This document shows positions 16,620 to 26,211 of a DNA stretch of 52,070 bases, one piece after another. The stretch is from CAZNYN01 sp964422205 (lineage in GTDB: Bacteria; Synergistota; Synergistia; Synergistales; Synergistaceae). Each line of letters starts with the position of its first letter. Position 1 is the stretch's first letter. The notes below the pieces were generated by a model. That model worked only from the letters and a program-made list of their open reading frames with translations, was not told where the DNA came from and did not search any database. Made by a program: the position numbers and the translations under genes. The DNA lies in the NCBI GenBank assembly GCA_964422205.1, contig CAYRAI010000015.1, forward strand, positions 1 to 52,070. Reading direction: 5' to 3'.

Positions 16620-17417
16620 GTGAAGTTGAGCTGCAGGATAATTGTCATAACTTCCGGTAAGGGAGGCGTCGGCAAAACCACTACCACTGCTAACTTGGCA
16701 GTAGCATTGGCCTCTGCCGGACATAAGGTTGTCGCAATAGACGGAGACGTAGGACTTAGGAATCTCGATGTGATAATGGGACTTGAAAACCGCATCGTTT
16801 ACACGCTTGTTGACATAGTAGAGGGCAATTGCCGTCTAAATCAGGCTTTGATAAAAGACAAGCGCCTTGAGAATCTTTATATGATACCTACAGCTCAGTC
16901 AAGGACTAAGGATGCCGTTACTGCGGAACAGATGGTCACTCTCTGCGAAGAGCTCAGAAAAGAGTTTGACTTTGTTCTTGTAGACAGCCCTGCTGGTATA
17001 GAATCAGGTTTCCGCAATTCTGCTGCAGGCGCGGACGAAGCCCTTGTAATAGCCACTCCGGAAGTTTCCGCAGTCAGAGATGCGGACAGAATAATAGGTC
17101 TGCTCGAGTCTATGGGCAAATCTCCCATACGTCTTGTTATTAACAGAATAAGGCCCGATATGGTGAAGCGCGGTGAGATGCTTGATGTGCAGGATGTCCT
17201 CGATATTCTTGCAATAGACCTTATCGGAGTTATCCCTGACGATGAGAGCATTGTCACCTCTTCAAACAGAGGAGAGCCTCTTACTCTTGCCGGAACTTCC
17301 AAGGCAGCTGTCGCTTATTCCAATATTGCGAAAAGAATCTGCGGTGAAAATGTTCCATTACTAGACTTGACCCCAGAACCCAAGGGCTTTTTCGCCAGAA
17401 TATTTGGATTGAAGTAG
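16620..17417 (+). CDS. minD: Septum site-determining ATPase MinD
   Basis: A 265-aa deviant-Walker ATPase. SGKGGVGKTTT is at residues 12-22 (signature Lys14 and P-loop Lys19), VDSPAGIE is the switch II/Walker B region, and VINRIRPDMVKRGEM is typical of MinD. The C-terminal GFFARIFGLK fits the amphipathic membrane-targeting helix. MinD recruits MinC to the membrane, and MinE drives its pole-to-pole cycling. GTG start after AGGAGAG. Confidence 0.96.
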   Translation: MKLSCRIIVITSGKGGVGKTTTTANLAVALASAGHKVVAIDGDVGLRNLDVIMGLENRIVYTLVDIVEGNCRLNQALIKDKRLENLYMIPTAQSRTKDAVTAEQMVTLCEELRKEFDFVLVDSPAGIESGFRNSAAGADEALVIATPEVSAVRDADRIIGLLESMGKSPIRLVINRIRPDMVKRGEMLDVQDVLDILAIDLIGVIPDDESIVTSSNRGEPLTLAGTSKAAVAYSNIAKRICGENVPLLDLTPEPKGFFARIFGLK

Positions 17418-17425
17418 GTGATTGA

Positions 17426-17695
17426 ATGTTTGATTTCCTGTCTAAAATGTTTAATAAAGAAAAAAGCGGCAGTGTAGCCAAGGAACGTCTCCAGCTTGTT
17501 CTTATCCATGACAGAAATGACATAGCGCCGGAGACTCTTAACGCTCTTCGCGTGGAAATGATTCAGACAATCAAAAAATACCTTGATATAGACGAAGGCG
17601 GAATAGAGATAGAACTTAACAGAGAGGACCGTTCCGTAGCTCTTGTTGCAAGCATACCTCTTAAGAACATGGAGCGGCGAACCAGAGGTAAGTAA
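17426..17695 (+). CDS. minE: Cell division topological specificity factor MinE
   Basis: An 89-aa MinE. The N-terminal amphipathic membrane segment (MFDFLSKMF) is followed by the anti-MinCD region (AKERLQLVLIHDRND) and the C-terminal dimerisation domain with a long helix and beta strands. It starts eight bases after minD, and its stop precedes rodA by three bases. Confidence 0.95.
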   Translation: MFDFLSKMFNKEKSGSVAKERLQLVLIHDRNDIAPETLNALRVEMIQTIKKYLDIDEGGIEIELNREDRSVALVASIPLKNMERRTRGK

Positions 17696-17698
17696 CAA

Positions 17699-18814
17699 AT
17701 GTCAGAAAGGCTTTCGAGCAGATGGAGCGACATAAAGGCATACACAGACTATGTGATGCTTGTTTTAGTCGTTCTGCTCTTTTTTCTTGGAGTTGCGGCA
17801 ATATACAGCGCGAGCCCCGTGTCGGCAGGCAAGGGGCTTGGCGGCTATGCTCTCAGACAGCTTGTCTGGGGCGGTGTCAGTGCCATTATATACATTGTCA
17901 TCATAAAAGTAGGGTACAGAAGGATAATCTCTCTGACTATGCCTCTTTTTGCGTTGCTGACTTTAATGCTTATTCTTCTGCTGATAGTCGGCCATACGTC
18001 AAAGGGAGCGCAAAGCTGGTTTAACTTAGGCTTTTTCAGGTTTCAGCCTTCTGAAATGGGAAAAGTGATTCTCGCTATGACTCTAAGCGTCTTATGTACC
18101 AAAATACCTCCGACAAACGCCAGAGGTATACTCTTCTCTTTGCTGCTTGCGGGGTTTTTAATCGGGCTGATAATGCTCCAGCCTGATTTGGGAAGTGCTT
18201 TGGTCTATTCCGTAATGCTCTTTGCCGTTTTTGTAGTGGCAGGAACGCCGGTAAAATTTTTAGCCGGCATGGTTATTTCGGGCCTCGCGCTTCTGCCCGT
18301 AGGGTGGCTTGTCTTAAAACCGTATCAGAGAATGAGAATGATGGTCTTTATGGACCCCACCATAGACCCTCAGGGTGCCGGCTATAATGTAATACAGTCA
18401 AGAATCGCTGTGGGATCGGGAGGATTTTGGGGCAAAGGCTTTATGCAGGGAACTCAGGGAAAACTGCACTTTCTTCCCGAGCCTCATACAGATTTTATAT
18501 TCAGCGTTTTTTCGGAAGAATTTGGTTTTATAGGAAGTTCCATAGTGCTTTTGCTTTTCGGGCTTTTGCTGTGGCGTATATTGGCGGCGGCTCAATACAC
18601 AAAGGATATGCAGGCTAAGATAATGGTTACGGCCATTGCAGCATGGCTCTGGTTTCAAATAACGGAGAGCGTTGCAATGAGTATGGGGCTTGCTCCAGTC
18701 ACGGGGCTTCCTCTCCCTCTCTTCAGCTACGGAGGAAGTTCGCTGCTGGCTGTTGTTGTTGCTTTGGCTCTTGTGCAAAGCGTTGTTATAGTGTCAAAAG
18801 AAAATAGATTCTAA
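17699..18814 (+). CDS. rodA: Elongasome peptidoglycan glycosyltransferase RodA
   Basis: A 371-aa SEDS-family polytopic protein with about ten membrane segments. Diagnostic stretches: GAQSWFNLGFFRFQPSEMGK, LLQPDLGSALVY-type MLQPDLGSALVYS, and the long extracellular loop with LPEPHTDFIFSVFSEEFG and a C-terminal LPLFSYGGSS. RodA polymerises lipid II and works with PBP2 (mrdA). It is the last gene of the mre/min operon; a 106-base gap follows. Confidence 0.94.
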   Translation: MSERLSSRWSDIKAYTDYVMLVLVVLLFFLGVAAIYSASPVSAGKGLGGYALRQLVWGGVSAIIYIVIIKVGYRRIISLTMPLFALLTLMLILLLIVGHTSKGAQSWFNLGFFRFQPSEMGKVILAMTLSVLCTKIPPTNARGILFSLLLAGFLIGLIMLQPDLGSALVYSVMLFAVFVVAGTPVKFLAGMVISGLALLPVGWLVLKPYQRMRMMVFMDPTIDPQGAGYNVIQSRIAVGSGGFWGKGFMQGTQGKLHFLPEPHTDFIFSVFSEEFGFIGSSIVLLLFGLLLWRILAAAQYTKDMQAKIMVTAIAAWLWFQITESVAMSMGLAPVTGLPLPLFSYGGSSLLAVVVALALVQSVVIVSKENRF

Positions 18815-18868
18815 TATCAGAAAATTACCTCGTTCGCTTGAAAAGACAAGGGACGGTAAAATTTAGAT

Positions 18869-18899
18869 GCGGCCCTTATTCACTCTAGAATAAAACCGC
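18869..18899. repeat. Hairpin-forming inverted repeat between rodA and the radical-SAM gene
   Basis: GCGG...TTATTC-ACTCTA-GAATAA...CCGC forms two stacked short stems around a six-base loop. It ends before the AGGAGG site of the next gene and has no T-run, so it may be a regulatory hairpin or an operator rather than a terminator. Confidence 0.4.
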
Positions 18900-18920
18900 G
18901 TTTCAGGAGGATTATGCAAA

Positions 18921-20708
18921 ATGCCGATGCAATTTGAGGCAGACAGTCGACGCAGACTCTTAGGCGGGGTAAAACGCCCGTCAAGATACATCGGAGGCGA
19001 GTGGGGAACAGGACCGGTAAAGGACGGGACTGATATTCTGCGCGTATGTTACGCGTTTCCGGATCTTTACGAAGTTGGTATGAGCTATTTGGGATTCCAG
19101 ATTCTCTACTCTCTTACAAAAAAATTGCCCTATGCTGATGCAGAGCGTGTTTATGCTCCTTGGCTCGACCTTGAAGCGCTGCTTCGCTCATCAAAGACTC
19201 CGCTCTGGTCGCTTGAGAGCAAGAGGCCGATTTCAGAATTTGACGTAGTGGGCTTTACATTGCAGTATGAACTTTCCTACACGAATATACTCACAATTCT
19301 CGACCTGGGCGGAATACCTTTCCGCTCCGAACACAGGGGCGACAACGATCCGATAGTCCTTGCCGGCGGCCCCGGCGCTCTCTCTCCCGAGCCCGTTGCG
19401 CCTTTTATCGATGCTTTCTGCATAGGAGACGGAGAAGTTCTTCTCCCAGAAGTTTATGAGCAGCTTCACTCGCTTAAGGGACGCCCAAGAGCGGAAAAGC
19501 TGGAAGCTCTGTCAAAAATAGATGGAGTGTATGTTCCTCAGATTCCGCCTTCGAAGCCTGTAAGGCGCAGAATAGCTGAGGATTTGGACAATTCTTTCTA
19601 TCCCACTGAGATGATTGTGCCTAACACCGGCATAGTTCATGACAGAATAGCCGTTCAGGTGTTTAAAGGCTGTACGAGAGGCTGCCGCTTCTGCCAAGCC
19701 GGAATGATAGACAGACCTGTGCGCGAAAGAAGCGCCGACTCTGTGGTTTCGCAGGTTTCTCAGCTTCTTGAGAATACCGGCTGGGAGGAAGTAGGTCTTC
19801 TCTCTCTTGCAACATGTGACTGGTCGCCTTTGGACGAAACCTTCAAGCGTTTTGCACCCCTGCTTGCGAAGAATCAGATAAAGCTGAGCCTTCCGAGTCT
19901 GCGCGTCGATGCTTTCTCTGTTAATATGGCTGCCGGGCTTGAGAGCATACGCAAAGGCGGACTAACTTTCGCTCCTGAGGCAGGCACTCAGAGACTTCGC
20001 AATGTTATCAACAAGGGAGTAAGTGACTCCGATATAGAATCTGCTCTCGAAGCAACCTTCTCGCACGGTTGGGACAGAGTGAAGCTCTACTTCATGATGG
20101 GGCTTCCGACAGAGACTGATGAAGACTTAGCCGGAATATTGGATATATGCAATAAAGCTGTCTCAATAGCCAAAAAGCACAAAAGACGCGGAGATGTGAG
20201 CGCATCCCTTGCGGGATTTGTTCCCAAGGCTCACACACCTTTCCAGTGGGAAGCGCAGCTTGACAGAGCTTCCTTAAAAGAGCGGGGAAGATGGGTAAAG
20301 AACAGCATACGCAACAGAAAGGTCAGCCTCGCTTATCATGAGCCGGAGCAGACATATCTTGAGGGGATTTTTGCCAGAGGTGACTCGCGCCTTGCAGATG
20401 CCATAGAAGAAGCGTGGAGGTGCGGAGAACGTTTTGACGGATGGACGGAGTGCTTCAATTTTGACAGATGGATGGAAGTATTCCGCGACCTTGAGATAGA
20501 CACTGACAGCTACGCATGCCGCGCAAGGTCTCTTGATGAAAAGCTTCCTTGGGATCATATTGATTCCGGTGTTACAAAATCATATCTGCTGAGAGAAAGG
20601 GCGAAGGCTCTTTCCGCCGATTGTACGAAGGACTGCCGCGAAGGATGTAACGGCTGCGGCTGGCAGGGAAAGACAAGCGTGAGGGGCTGCAATTATGCCG
20701 AGAATTAG
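18921..20708 (+). CDS. B12-binding-type radical SAM protein (TIGR03960-like)
   Basis: A 595-aa radical SAM protein. The N-terminal cobalamin-binding-like domain (about residues 40-180, including FTLQYELSYTNIL and VLAGGPGALSPEPVAPF) precedes the radical SAM core with the 4Fe-4S motif C251-x3-C255-x2-C258. A further Cys-rich end (CTKDCREGCNGCGW) could bind a second cluster. This family is usually paired or fused with a DUF2344 protein and lies near rng; the reaction is not established, though an RNA or ribosome modification has been suggested by context. ATG start ten bases after AGGAGG. The stop overlaps the next gene by 14 bases. Confidence 0.88.
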   Translation: MPMQFEADSRRRLLGGVKRPSRYIGGEWGTGPVKDGTDILRVCYAFPDLYEVGMSYLGFQILYSLTKKLPYADAERVYAPWLDLEALLRSSKTPLWSLESKRPISEFDVVGFTLQYELSYTNILTILDLGGIPFRSEHRGDNDPIVLAGGPGALSPEPVAPFIDAFCIGDGEVLLPEVYEQLHSLKGRPRAEKLEALSKIDGVYVPQIPPSKPVRRRIAEDLDNSFYPTEMIVPNTGIVHDRIAVQVFKGCTRGCRFCQAGMIDRPVRERSADSVVSQVSQLLENTGWEEVGLLSLATCDWSPLDETFKRFAPLLAKNQIKLSLPSLRVDAFSVNMAAGLESIRKGGLTFAPEAGTQRLRNVINKGVSDSDIESALEATFSHGWDRVKLYFMMGLPTETDEDLAGILDICNKAVSIAKKHKRRGDVSASLAGFVPKAHTPFQWEAQLDRASLKERGRWVKNSIRNRKVSLAYHEPEQTYLEGIFARGDSRLADAIEEAWRCGERFDGWTECFNFDRWMEVFRDLEIDTDSYACRARSLDEKLPWDHIDSGVTKSYLLRERAKALSADCTKDCREGCNGCGWQGKTSVRGCNYAEN

Positions 20709-21297
20709 AATAATATTTGAAAAAAAAGAGTGGATCACATTTGTGAATCACATGGATCTTCCGACAATGTTTTCTCGTGCGGCAAGGCGTACGGGGCTTA
20801 TCCAGGAATTTACGGAAGGTTTCTCTCCTCATCCCCACATAAGCCTTGGGCCTCCTCTTGCGATAGGGGTAGAAGGCAAGGAAGAGCCTGCCGACTTCTG
20901 GTTTAAGGAGTGGGATGACTCCAATCTGGAAGAGTGGAATAAAAATATGCCACACGGTATAAAAATATTAAAGTGTGCGGAAGTCGACGGCCCCGCGCTT
21001 GCAAAGCTGGCCACCGCCGGAACATACACGCTGAACGGCTGCGGTTTCGAACTTGACGGCAGAGCGCTTGAAATACTTGAGGAAGAGGCCGCCGCAAAGG
21101 GCGAGCTCTTTGCCTCATCAATAGAGAACGGCACAGTGACACTAACAGTCGGAGATCTTGAGCACTGCAGCGCCGGAAGTCTTGTAAAGGCTCTTAAAGA
21201 GGCGGGCATATGCGAAGGATGGACAGACCTGCGTATTGTCAGAGAGAGAGTCGGAAGATGGGATTCTCAATCGGCAGCAATGCGTCCGCTCATTTAA
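20695..21297 (+). CDS. DUF2344 (TIGR03936-like) protein, partner of the radical SAM gene
   Basis: A 200-aa protein with the family opening RIRIIFEKKEWITFVNHMDL, then RAARRTGLIQEFTEGFSPHPHISLGPPLAIGVEG, which is nearly diagnostic. It overlaps the radical SAM gene by 14 bases, so the two are translationally coupled, and rng follows 14 bases later. The biochemical function is unknown. Confidence 0.88.
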   Translation: MPRIRIIFEKKEWITFVNHMDLPTMFSRAARRTGLIQEFTEGFSPHPHISLGPPLAIGVEGKEEPADFWFKEWDDSNLEEWNKNMPHGIKILKCAEVDGPALAKLATAGTYTLNGCGFELDGRALEILEEEAAAKGELFASSIENGTVTLTVGDLEHCSAGSLVKALKEAGICEGWTDLRIVRERVGRWDSQSAAMRPLI

Positions 21298-21311
21298 GGG
21301 GAGGTCTTAAC

Positions 21312-22817
21312 ATGGCAGATGGCTGGACAAAAAAGATTGTCGCAAATTTAATAGATCCTGAAGAGGTCAGAATCGCAATTTTAGATGAAAAAGGAAAGCT
21401 CTACGACTTTTTCCTCGAAAGAATGCTCGAACATCAGAGAACGGGCGAGATATACAAAGCAAGGGTAGACAGCGTGCTTCCCGGAATGCACTCGGCTTTT
21501 CTTAATTTGGGAGACGGGCGTAACGGCTTTTTATACCTTGACGATGTCCGAGGAATAGATGTAAAGCCAGGAATAGAGATGCTTGTTCAAGTTGTAAAGA
21601 ATGCGCGCAAGGGCAAGGGAGCAAGAGTCTCTCCTCGTGTCTCGCTTGCCGGCCGTTATATGGTACTTATTCCTGGAGGACACGAGACTGGAGTATCAAA
21701 GCGCATAGAAGATGAAGATGAGCGTCAGAGGCTGAGAAATATAGCAAAAGAAATCCGTCCTCAGGGCTTTGGAATAATAATAAGAACCGTTGCAGAACAC
21801 TGTGATTTGGAAAGCCTATCTGAGGACGCTCAGGAACTTGCGGCTCAGTGGGAGTCTATACAGAAAAAGGCGAACCAGAACAGTGCTCCATGCCTCATAC
21901 ATAGAGATTTGGGACTTTTGGAGAGAGTCCTGCGCGACGAACTCACCGATGACATTGATGAAATTGTCGTTGATACAGAGGAAGACAAAGCCAACATAGA
22001 GCTCTTTATAAAGAAATTCTTTGCCGGGCAGAAAATAGATGTAAATCTTTACAAAGGAAAGACTCCGCTATTTGATGTCTACAATATCGAAAATCAGCTT
22101 ACCGAGCTTCAGGACAGAAAAGTATGGCTCTCTTCCGGTGCCTATCTCGTCATTGACCAGACTGAGGCTCTTACTGTAATCGACGTAAACACAGGCAAAT
22201 TTGTAGGTTCAAAAAATCTTAACGACACTGTGCTCAAGACAAACATGGAGGCATCTGTGGAAATAGCCCGCCAGCTTAGACTAAGAGCTTTAGGCGGGAT
22301 AGTCGTCGTTGACTTTATAGATATGGATACGGAAGAGGATAAGAATAACCTTGTCTCTCAGCTGCAGGAACTTTTTAAAACCGACAGATGCAAGGCCAGA
22401 GTATATGGCGTGACAGGACTCGGGCTTGTAGAGATAACGAGAAAACGTGCAAGGACTGACGTAAGAGCGGCTCTTAGCAGAGGCTGCCCATTCTGCGGCG
22501 GACTAGGCTGGGTCACTCGCGAAGAGGGAGTTGCCATGCAGATAAAGCGATTCATCCGCAAGATAGTCGCCTCCTCAAATTCGGAAGCTTTGCTAGTCGA
22601 GGCTCACACAGCAGTGGCCGAATACATTTCGGATACATTCCTCGCTCTCTGGGAAGAGGAATTTGACAAAAAAATCTTCATAAGAGGCTGTCCCGATTTT
22701 TCATGGGGCAAGTACAGACTTGAGAGCCAGGGCGGACTCGCTCAGGTAGAGCACAAGATAAGCGCGCTTCAAAAAAGAGAGGGCTGGGCAATTGTACATA
22801 GGTCGTCTTCAGCTTAA
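21312..22817 (+). CDS. rng: Ribonuclease G/E family endoribonuclease
   Basis: A 501-aa RNase G. The S1 RNA-binding domain (about residues 38-120, IYKARVDSVLPGMHSAFLNLG) is followed by the DNase I-like catalytic core with VIDVNTGKFVG and VVDFIDMDTEED, which hold the two Mg-binding Asp residues, and the zinc-link CPFCGG. There is no long C-terminal scaffold tail as in E. coli RNase E. ATG 21312 is chosen because GGGGAGG stands upstream and the conserved sequence starts there; the frame is open further upstream inside the previous gene. Confidence 0.94.
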   Translation: MADGWTKKIVANLIDPEEVRIAILDEKGKLYDFFLERMLEHQRTGEIYKARVDSVLPGMHSAFLNLGDGRNGFLYLDDVRGIDVKPGIEMLVQVVKNARKGKGARVSPRVSLAGRYMVLIPGGHETGVSKRIEDEDERQRLRNIAKEIRPQGFGIIIRTVAEHCDLESLSEDAQELAAQWESIQKKANQNSAPCLIHRDLGLLERVLRDELTDDIDEIVVDTEEDKANIELFIKKFFAGQKIDVNLYKGKTPLFDVYNIENQLTELQDRKVWLSSGAYLVIDQTEALTVIDVNTGKFVGSKNLNDTVLKTNMEASVEIARQLRLRALGGIVVVDFIDMDTEEDKNNLVSQLQELFKTDRCKARVYGVTGLGLVEITRKRARTDVRAALSRGCPFCGGLGWVTREEGVAMQIKRFIRKIVASSNSEALLVEAHTAVAEYISDTFLALWEEEFDKKIFIRGCPDFSWGKYRLESQGGLAQVEHKISALQKREGWAIVHRSSSA

Positions 22818-25800
22818 GGGCTTCAAAAGCTTCGGAGGTTCGCACGACCTCATCCTATCCTCCGGTTTCACAGCAATAGTCGGGCCAAACGGAAGCGGCA
22901 AAAGTAATTTGCTTGACGCTCTCAGGTGGTCTTTGGGAGACAGTAACGCATCACGTCTTCGCATATTGCGTCAAAGTGACCTTCTCTTTCAGGGATCGGT
23001 AAGCCTTCCGTCTGCAAAAGAAGCCGAAGTCATACTTCAGCTCCGTGAAGAGGGCAAAGTGTGCCTTGTTAAGCGCAGAGTGACTGCTCCTGACGGGGCC
23101 ACTGTAGCATTTGTCGATAATATGAAAAAAACCTTGACTGAGCTTGAGGCAGTAAAGCGCGAATGGAAGCTTGAAGGAGACAGATTTGCCTTCATAGGTC
23201 AGGGAGAAGTGGCAGAAGTCATACAGCAGCGTCCCTCGGAACGCAGAATGAGGCTTGAAACGCTCTTCGGAATAGATGTCTACAGAAAGAGGAGAAAAGA
23301 GGCCTCCGACAGGCTTATAACCGTAAAAGAGGAATATGACCAGCTGCGCAATATAATGGCGGAACTTGCAGCTCGCCGCGATGAAATAGCTCCGGAAGTA
23401 AAAAGGGCGGCGCAGCTCCGCGAAATATTGGACAGCATAGAGGAAGAAAGAAAACTTCTTTACTGGCTGAGACGCGCGGGAGCGGAGAATACTATAGAAA
23501 CTCTCGCCGCCAAAGCAGCCGCAATGTATGCAAAAAGAGAGAATCTAATGTTCTTTCTCAGCCTCTGGAAAAATGCTCTCGATAAAACCGAAGCTCAGAT
23601 ATCAAAATCTGCTCAGACGCGGCAGCAGCAGACATGGGAGCTTGAACAGTGCCGCAGCAGGTTTGACTCACTTACAAAGTCGGGCTTCACCTCGGCATCT
23701 TCCCTTCGTTCGTCAAGCGCACGCTTGGCTCAGGCAAAAGAAGAGAGAATAAAAGCCAAAGAGCACCTCGATAAACTCATTAGTGAACAGTCTGAGTCAT
23801 CTGAGAAAAATAAAAAGGCGCGCGAAGCGCTGGAATTGGCACAGAGCGCTCTAAAAGAAGTGGAAAAAAAGTGGCAGGAATTTAATGAAAAAATGGAGCT
23901 TGAAAAAGCGCAGAGAGAATCACTGAACAAAGAGAAAGGCAATCTTGAAGCGGAGCTTCAGCAGGTAAAGGCAAAGCTGGAATTTCTGGGCAAAGACCTT
24001 CTTGATATGCGCGATAAAAAAGAACAGTCCCATGATCCAAGAAAAGATATCGATTCTCAGATAAAAGAGCATGAGACAGAACGCGACAGACTTCTCAAAG
24101 ATCAGGATATCTTAGTATCCCGCCACGGAGAACTTTACGCAAAAGTACAAACTCTGGCATCCGAACTTCAGAGGGCCAAAAGAGAGGCGGCTCAGTCGCG
24201 CTCAAAGCTCAGCGAAGTTTCCGACGCTATGCAGGCCGAAATATATCCGCGCCCCGTGCAATATCTTCTATCATCGGCAAAGCTTAACAGGCTTGACGCT
24301 TCTCCGCGGGCAGTCATAGACGTATTCACCTGTGATGTCTCGCTGGGTACCGCTCTTGAAGCGTATTTGGGCGGACGCCAGTTCCAGCTTCTTGTGGAAG
24401 ATTTAGAAGAGGCAGGGCGCTGTATAGATAAATTAAAGACAAACTCGGCGGGACGAGCGACTTTCCTTCCGTTGGAACGGTGTCGGCCTAGGTTTCCGGA
24501 CAAATCTTACAGGCTTCCAATGAACGGAGTTATCGGCTGGGCTATAGACCTTGTGCAGGTCGAGTCTCACTGGCTTCCGGCAATACAGCAGATAATGGGT
24601 GATCTGCTCATAGTCAAAAGTTACCCTGTAGGGCAGGAGATAGTCAGAGGCGGTTTTAGAGGACCTGTCGTCACAATGGAGGGAGATGTATTCCAGCCTG
24701 GCGGCACAGTCTCTGGCGGTAAAACTCAAAAAGCGGGCAAAGCCCTTGAGCTAAAAGCTCAAATATCCAAGCTTGAGCAGGACTCGGCGGCAGCTCAGAC
24801 AAAAGCCGAAAAACTTGCCAAAGAGTTTAAAAATACAGAAGCCGAAGAACTAGCCGTCTCGGAGCAGAAAGAGAGCTATACAAGGCTGATAAGGGAGCTT
24901 GACGGCAGAATTGCGATTCTGACGGATCAAAAAGAGTCCTACAGCAAAGAGCAGAAGCGTATGGAAGGCGAGAAATCCCGTGTCCTCATGTCTATAAAAG
25001 ACGAAGGAATGCACTGGCAGAGGATATTAAAAGCCTTAGACGAGCTTGAAGAAAAATGGGACACACCAGCTGATGCCGAAGATGACCACGCCATTATAGA
25101 GGAAAGAGAGAGACTCAGAGCCGAATCCGCAGTAGCGGCGGAGCGCATGCGTTCGAAGTTTGCTCTGATGGAGCGTGTAAGCGCAGAAATACGCACGGAA
25201 GAACGCAAAGTCTGGGACTTTGACGAGGAAATATCCTCCTTAGACCAAAGCTGTGTCAGAGAGAGAGCCAACCTTGCAAGAGTTGGTAAGAACTGCCTTG
25301 AGATACATCTGCGCCGCAAAGAGCTGATGGCAGAGGTAGAGAGTTATGTCACAGGCTATGCCGCACTTGAAAAAAAGCGAGATTACCAAAAAGTTAGAAT
25401 GGCTGCTGCTGAATTGCGCTCACGTTCTGGAATGGAGCAGATATCTCAGATTGAGAGTAAAAAAGGCGAGACCGAGCGCGAACTTGACGAGCTTATAAAT
25501 ACATGGGAAGAACAGTACCAGTACCCGGGAAGCGAAGTTCTGCCGGAAGATGAGGACATAGATGAGCTGCGCAGAAAAATTCGTGACGGAGACAGAAAAA
25601 TAAAAGCCTTTGGCTCCGTCAATATGGGTGTGCTTTCGGAAGATCAAAGTCTGCGCGACAGACTGGCTTTTCTTGGAGAGCATCTCGACGATATCAGAGC
25701 CGGGGCTTCAGAGCTTGAGAAACTTATCTCAGACGCGGACGGACAGGCTCATAAAATATTCACCGATGCACTTAAAGAAGTTGACGAACGCTTCTGCTTC

Positions 25801-26211
25801 CTCTTTCAACGCCTCTTCGGAGGAGGCGAGGCTCACCTTGTAATGACAGACGGTGAGACTATATGGGACACAGGCGTTGACGTAGTGGCACGTCCTCCTG
25901 GCAAACATCCTCAGGGCATACACCAGCTCTCTGGCGGAGAGCAGTCTCTTGCCGCTATATCGATGCTATTTGCTTCAATGGAAGTCGCAGGCTGCCCATT
26001 GGCCATACTTGACGAAGTTGATGCGGCACTTGACGAAGTTAACCTGCGGAGATTCTCCGAGCTTACCAAAGAGTACGCTAAGAACAGGCAGATTTTGGCA
26101 ATGACTCACAGACGCCTTACAATGGAGCGTGCCGACGTACTTTACGGAGTCACCTTGTCGGAGCCTGGACTTTCTCAGGTCATAGGCGTAAAGATGGACG
26201 AGTGGACGTAA
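22792..26211 (+). CDS. smc: Chromosome segregation protein SMC
   Basis: A 1139-aa SMC ATPase. Walker A GPNGSGKSN at residues 31-39, two long coiled-coil arms, a globular hinge around residues 480-640 (VIDVFTCDVSLGTALEAYLGG and GDLLIVKS), then the ABC signature LSGGEQSL (about residue 1046) and Walker B LAILDEVDAALD (about 1071). Bacterial SMC compacts and segregates the chromosome with ScpA and ScpB, which are not in this window. The TTG start lies 26 bases inside the end of rng. Length is normal for the family. Confidence 0.95.
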   Translation: MYIGRLQLKGFKSFGGSHDLILSSGFTAIVGPNGSGKSNLLDALRWSLGDSNASRLRILRQSDLLFQGSVSLPSAKEAEVILQLREEGKVCLVKRRVTAPDGATVAFVDNMKKTLTELEAVKREWKLEGDRFAFIGQGEVAEVIQQRPSERRMRLETLFGIDVYRKRRKEASDRLITVKEEYDQLRNIMAELAARRDEIAPEVKRAAQLREILDSIEEERKLLYWLRRAGAENTIETLAAKAAAMYAKRENLMFFLSLWKNALDKTEAQISKSAQTRQQQTWELEQCRSRFDSLTKSGFTSASSLRSSSARLAQAKEERIKAKEHLDKLISEQSESSEKNKKAREALELAQSALKEVEKKWQEFNEKMELEKAQRESLNKEKGNLEAELQQVKAKLEFLGKDLLDMRDKKEQSHDPRKDIDSQIKEHETERDRLLKDQDILVSRHGELYAKVQTLASELQRAKREAAQSRSKLSEVSDAMQAEIYPRPVQYLLSSAKLNRLDASPRAVIDVFTCDVSLGTALEAYLGGRQFQLLVEDLEEAGRCIDKLKTNSAGRATFLPLERCRPRFPDKSYRLPMNGVIGWAIDLVQVESHWLPAIQQIMGDLLIVKSYPVGQEIVRGGFRGPVVTMEGDVFQPGGTVSGGKTQKAGKALELKAQISKLEQDSAAAQTKAEKLAKEFKNTEAEELAVSEQKESYTRLIRELDGRIAILTDQKESYSKEQKRMEGEKSRVLMSIKDEGMHWQRILKALDELEEKWDTPADAEDDHAIIEERERLRAESAVAAERMRSKFALMERVSAEIRTEERKVWDFDEEISSLDQSCVRERANLARVGKNCLEIHLRRKELMAEVESYVTGYAALEKKRDYQKVRMAAAELRSRSGMEQISQIESKKGETERELDELINTWEEQYQYPGSEVLPEDEDIDELRRKIRDGDRKIKAFGSVNMGVLSEDQSLRDRLAFLGEHLDDIRAGASELEKLISDADGQAHKIFTDALKEVDERFCFLFQRLFGGGEAHLVMTDGETIWDTGVDVVARPPGKHPQGIHQLSGGEQSLAAISMLFASMEVAGCPLAILDEVDAALDEVNLRRFSELTKEYAKNRQILAMTHRRLTMERADVLYGVTLSEPGLSQVIGVKMDEWT

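Noticed and set aside
21210..21311. N-terminal extension of RNase G
   Set aside because: It lies inside the DUF2344 gene in another frame, while a good site and the conserved start are at 21312.
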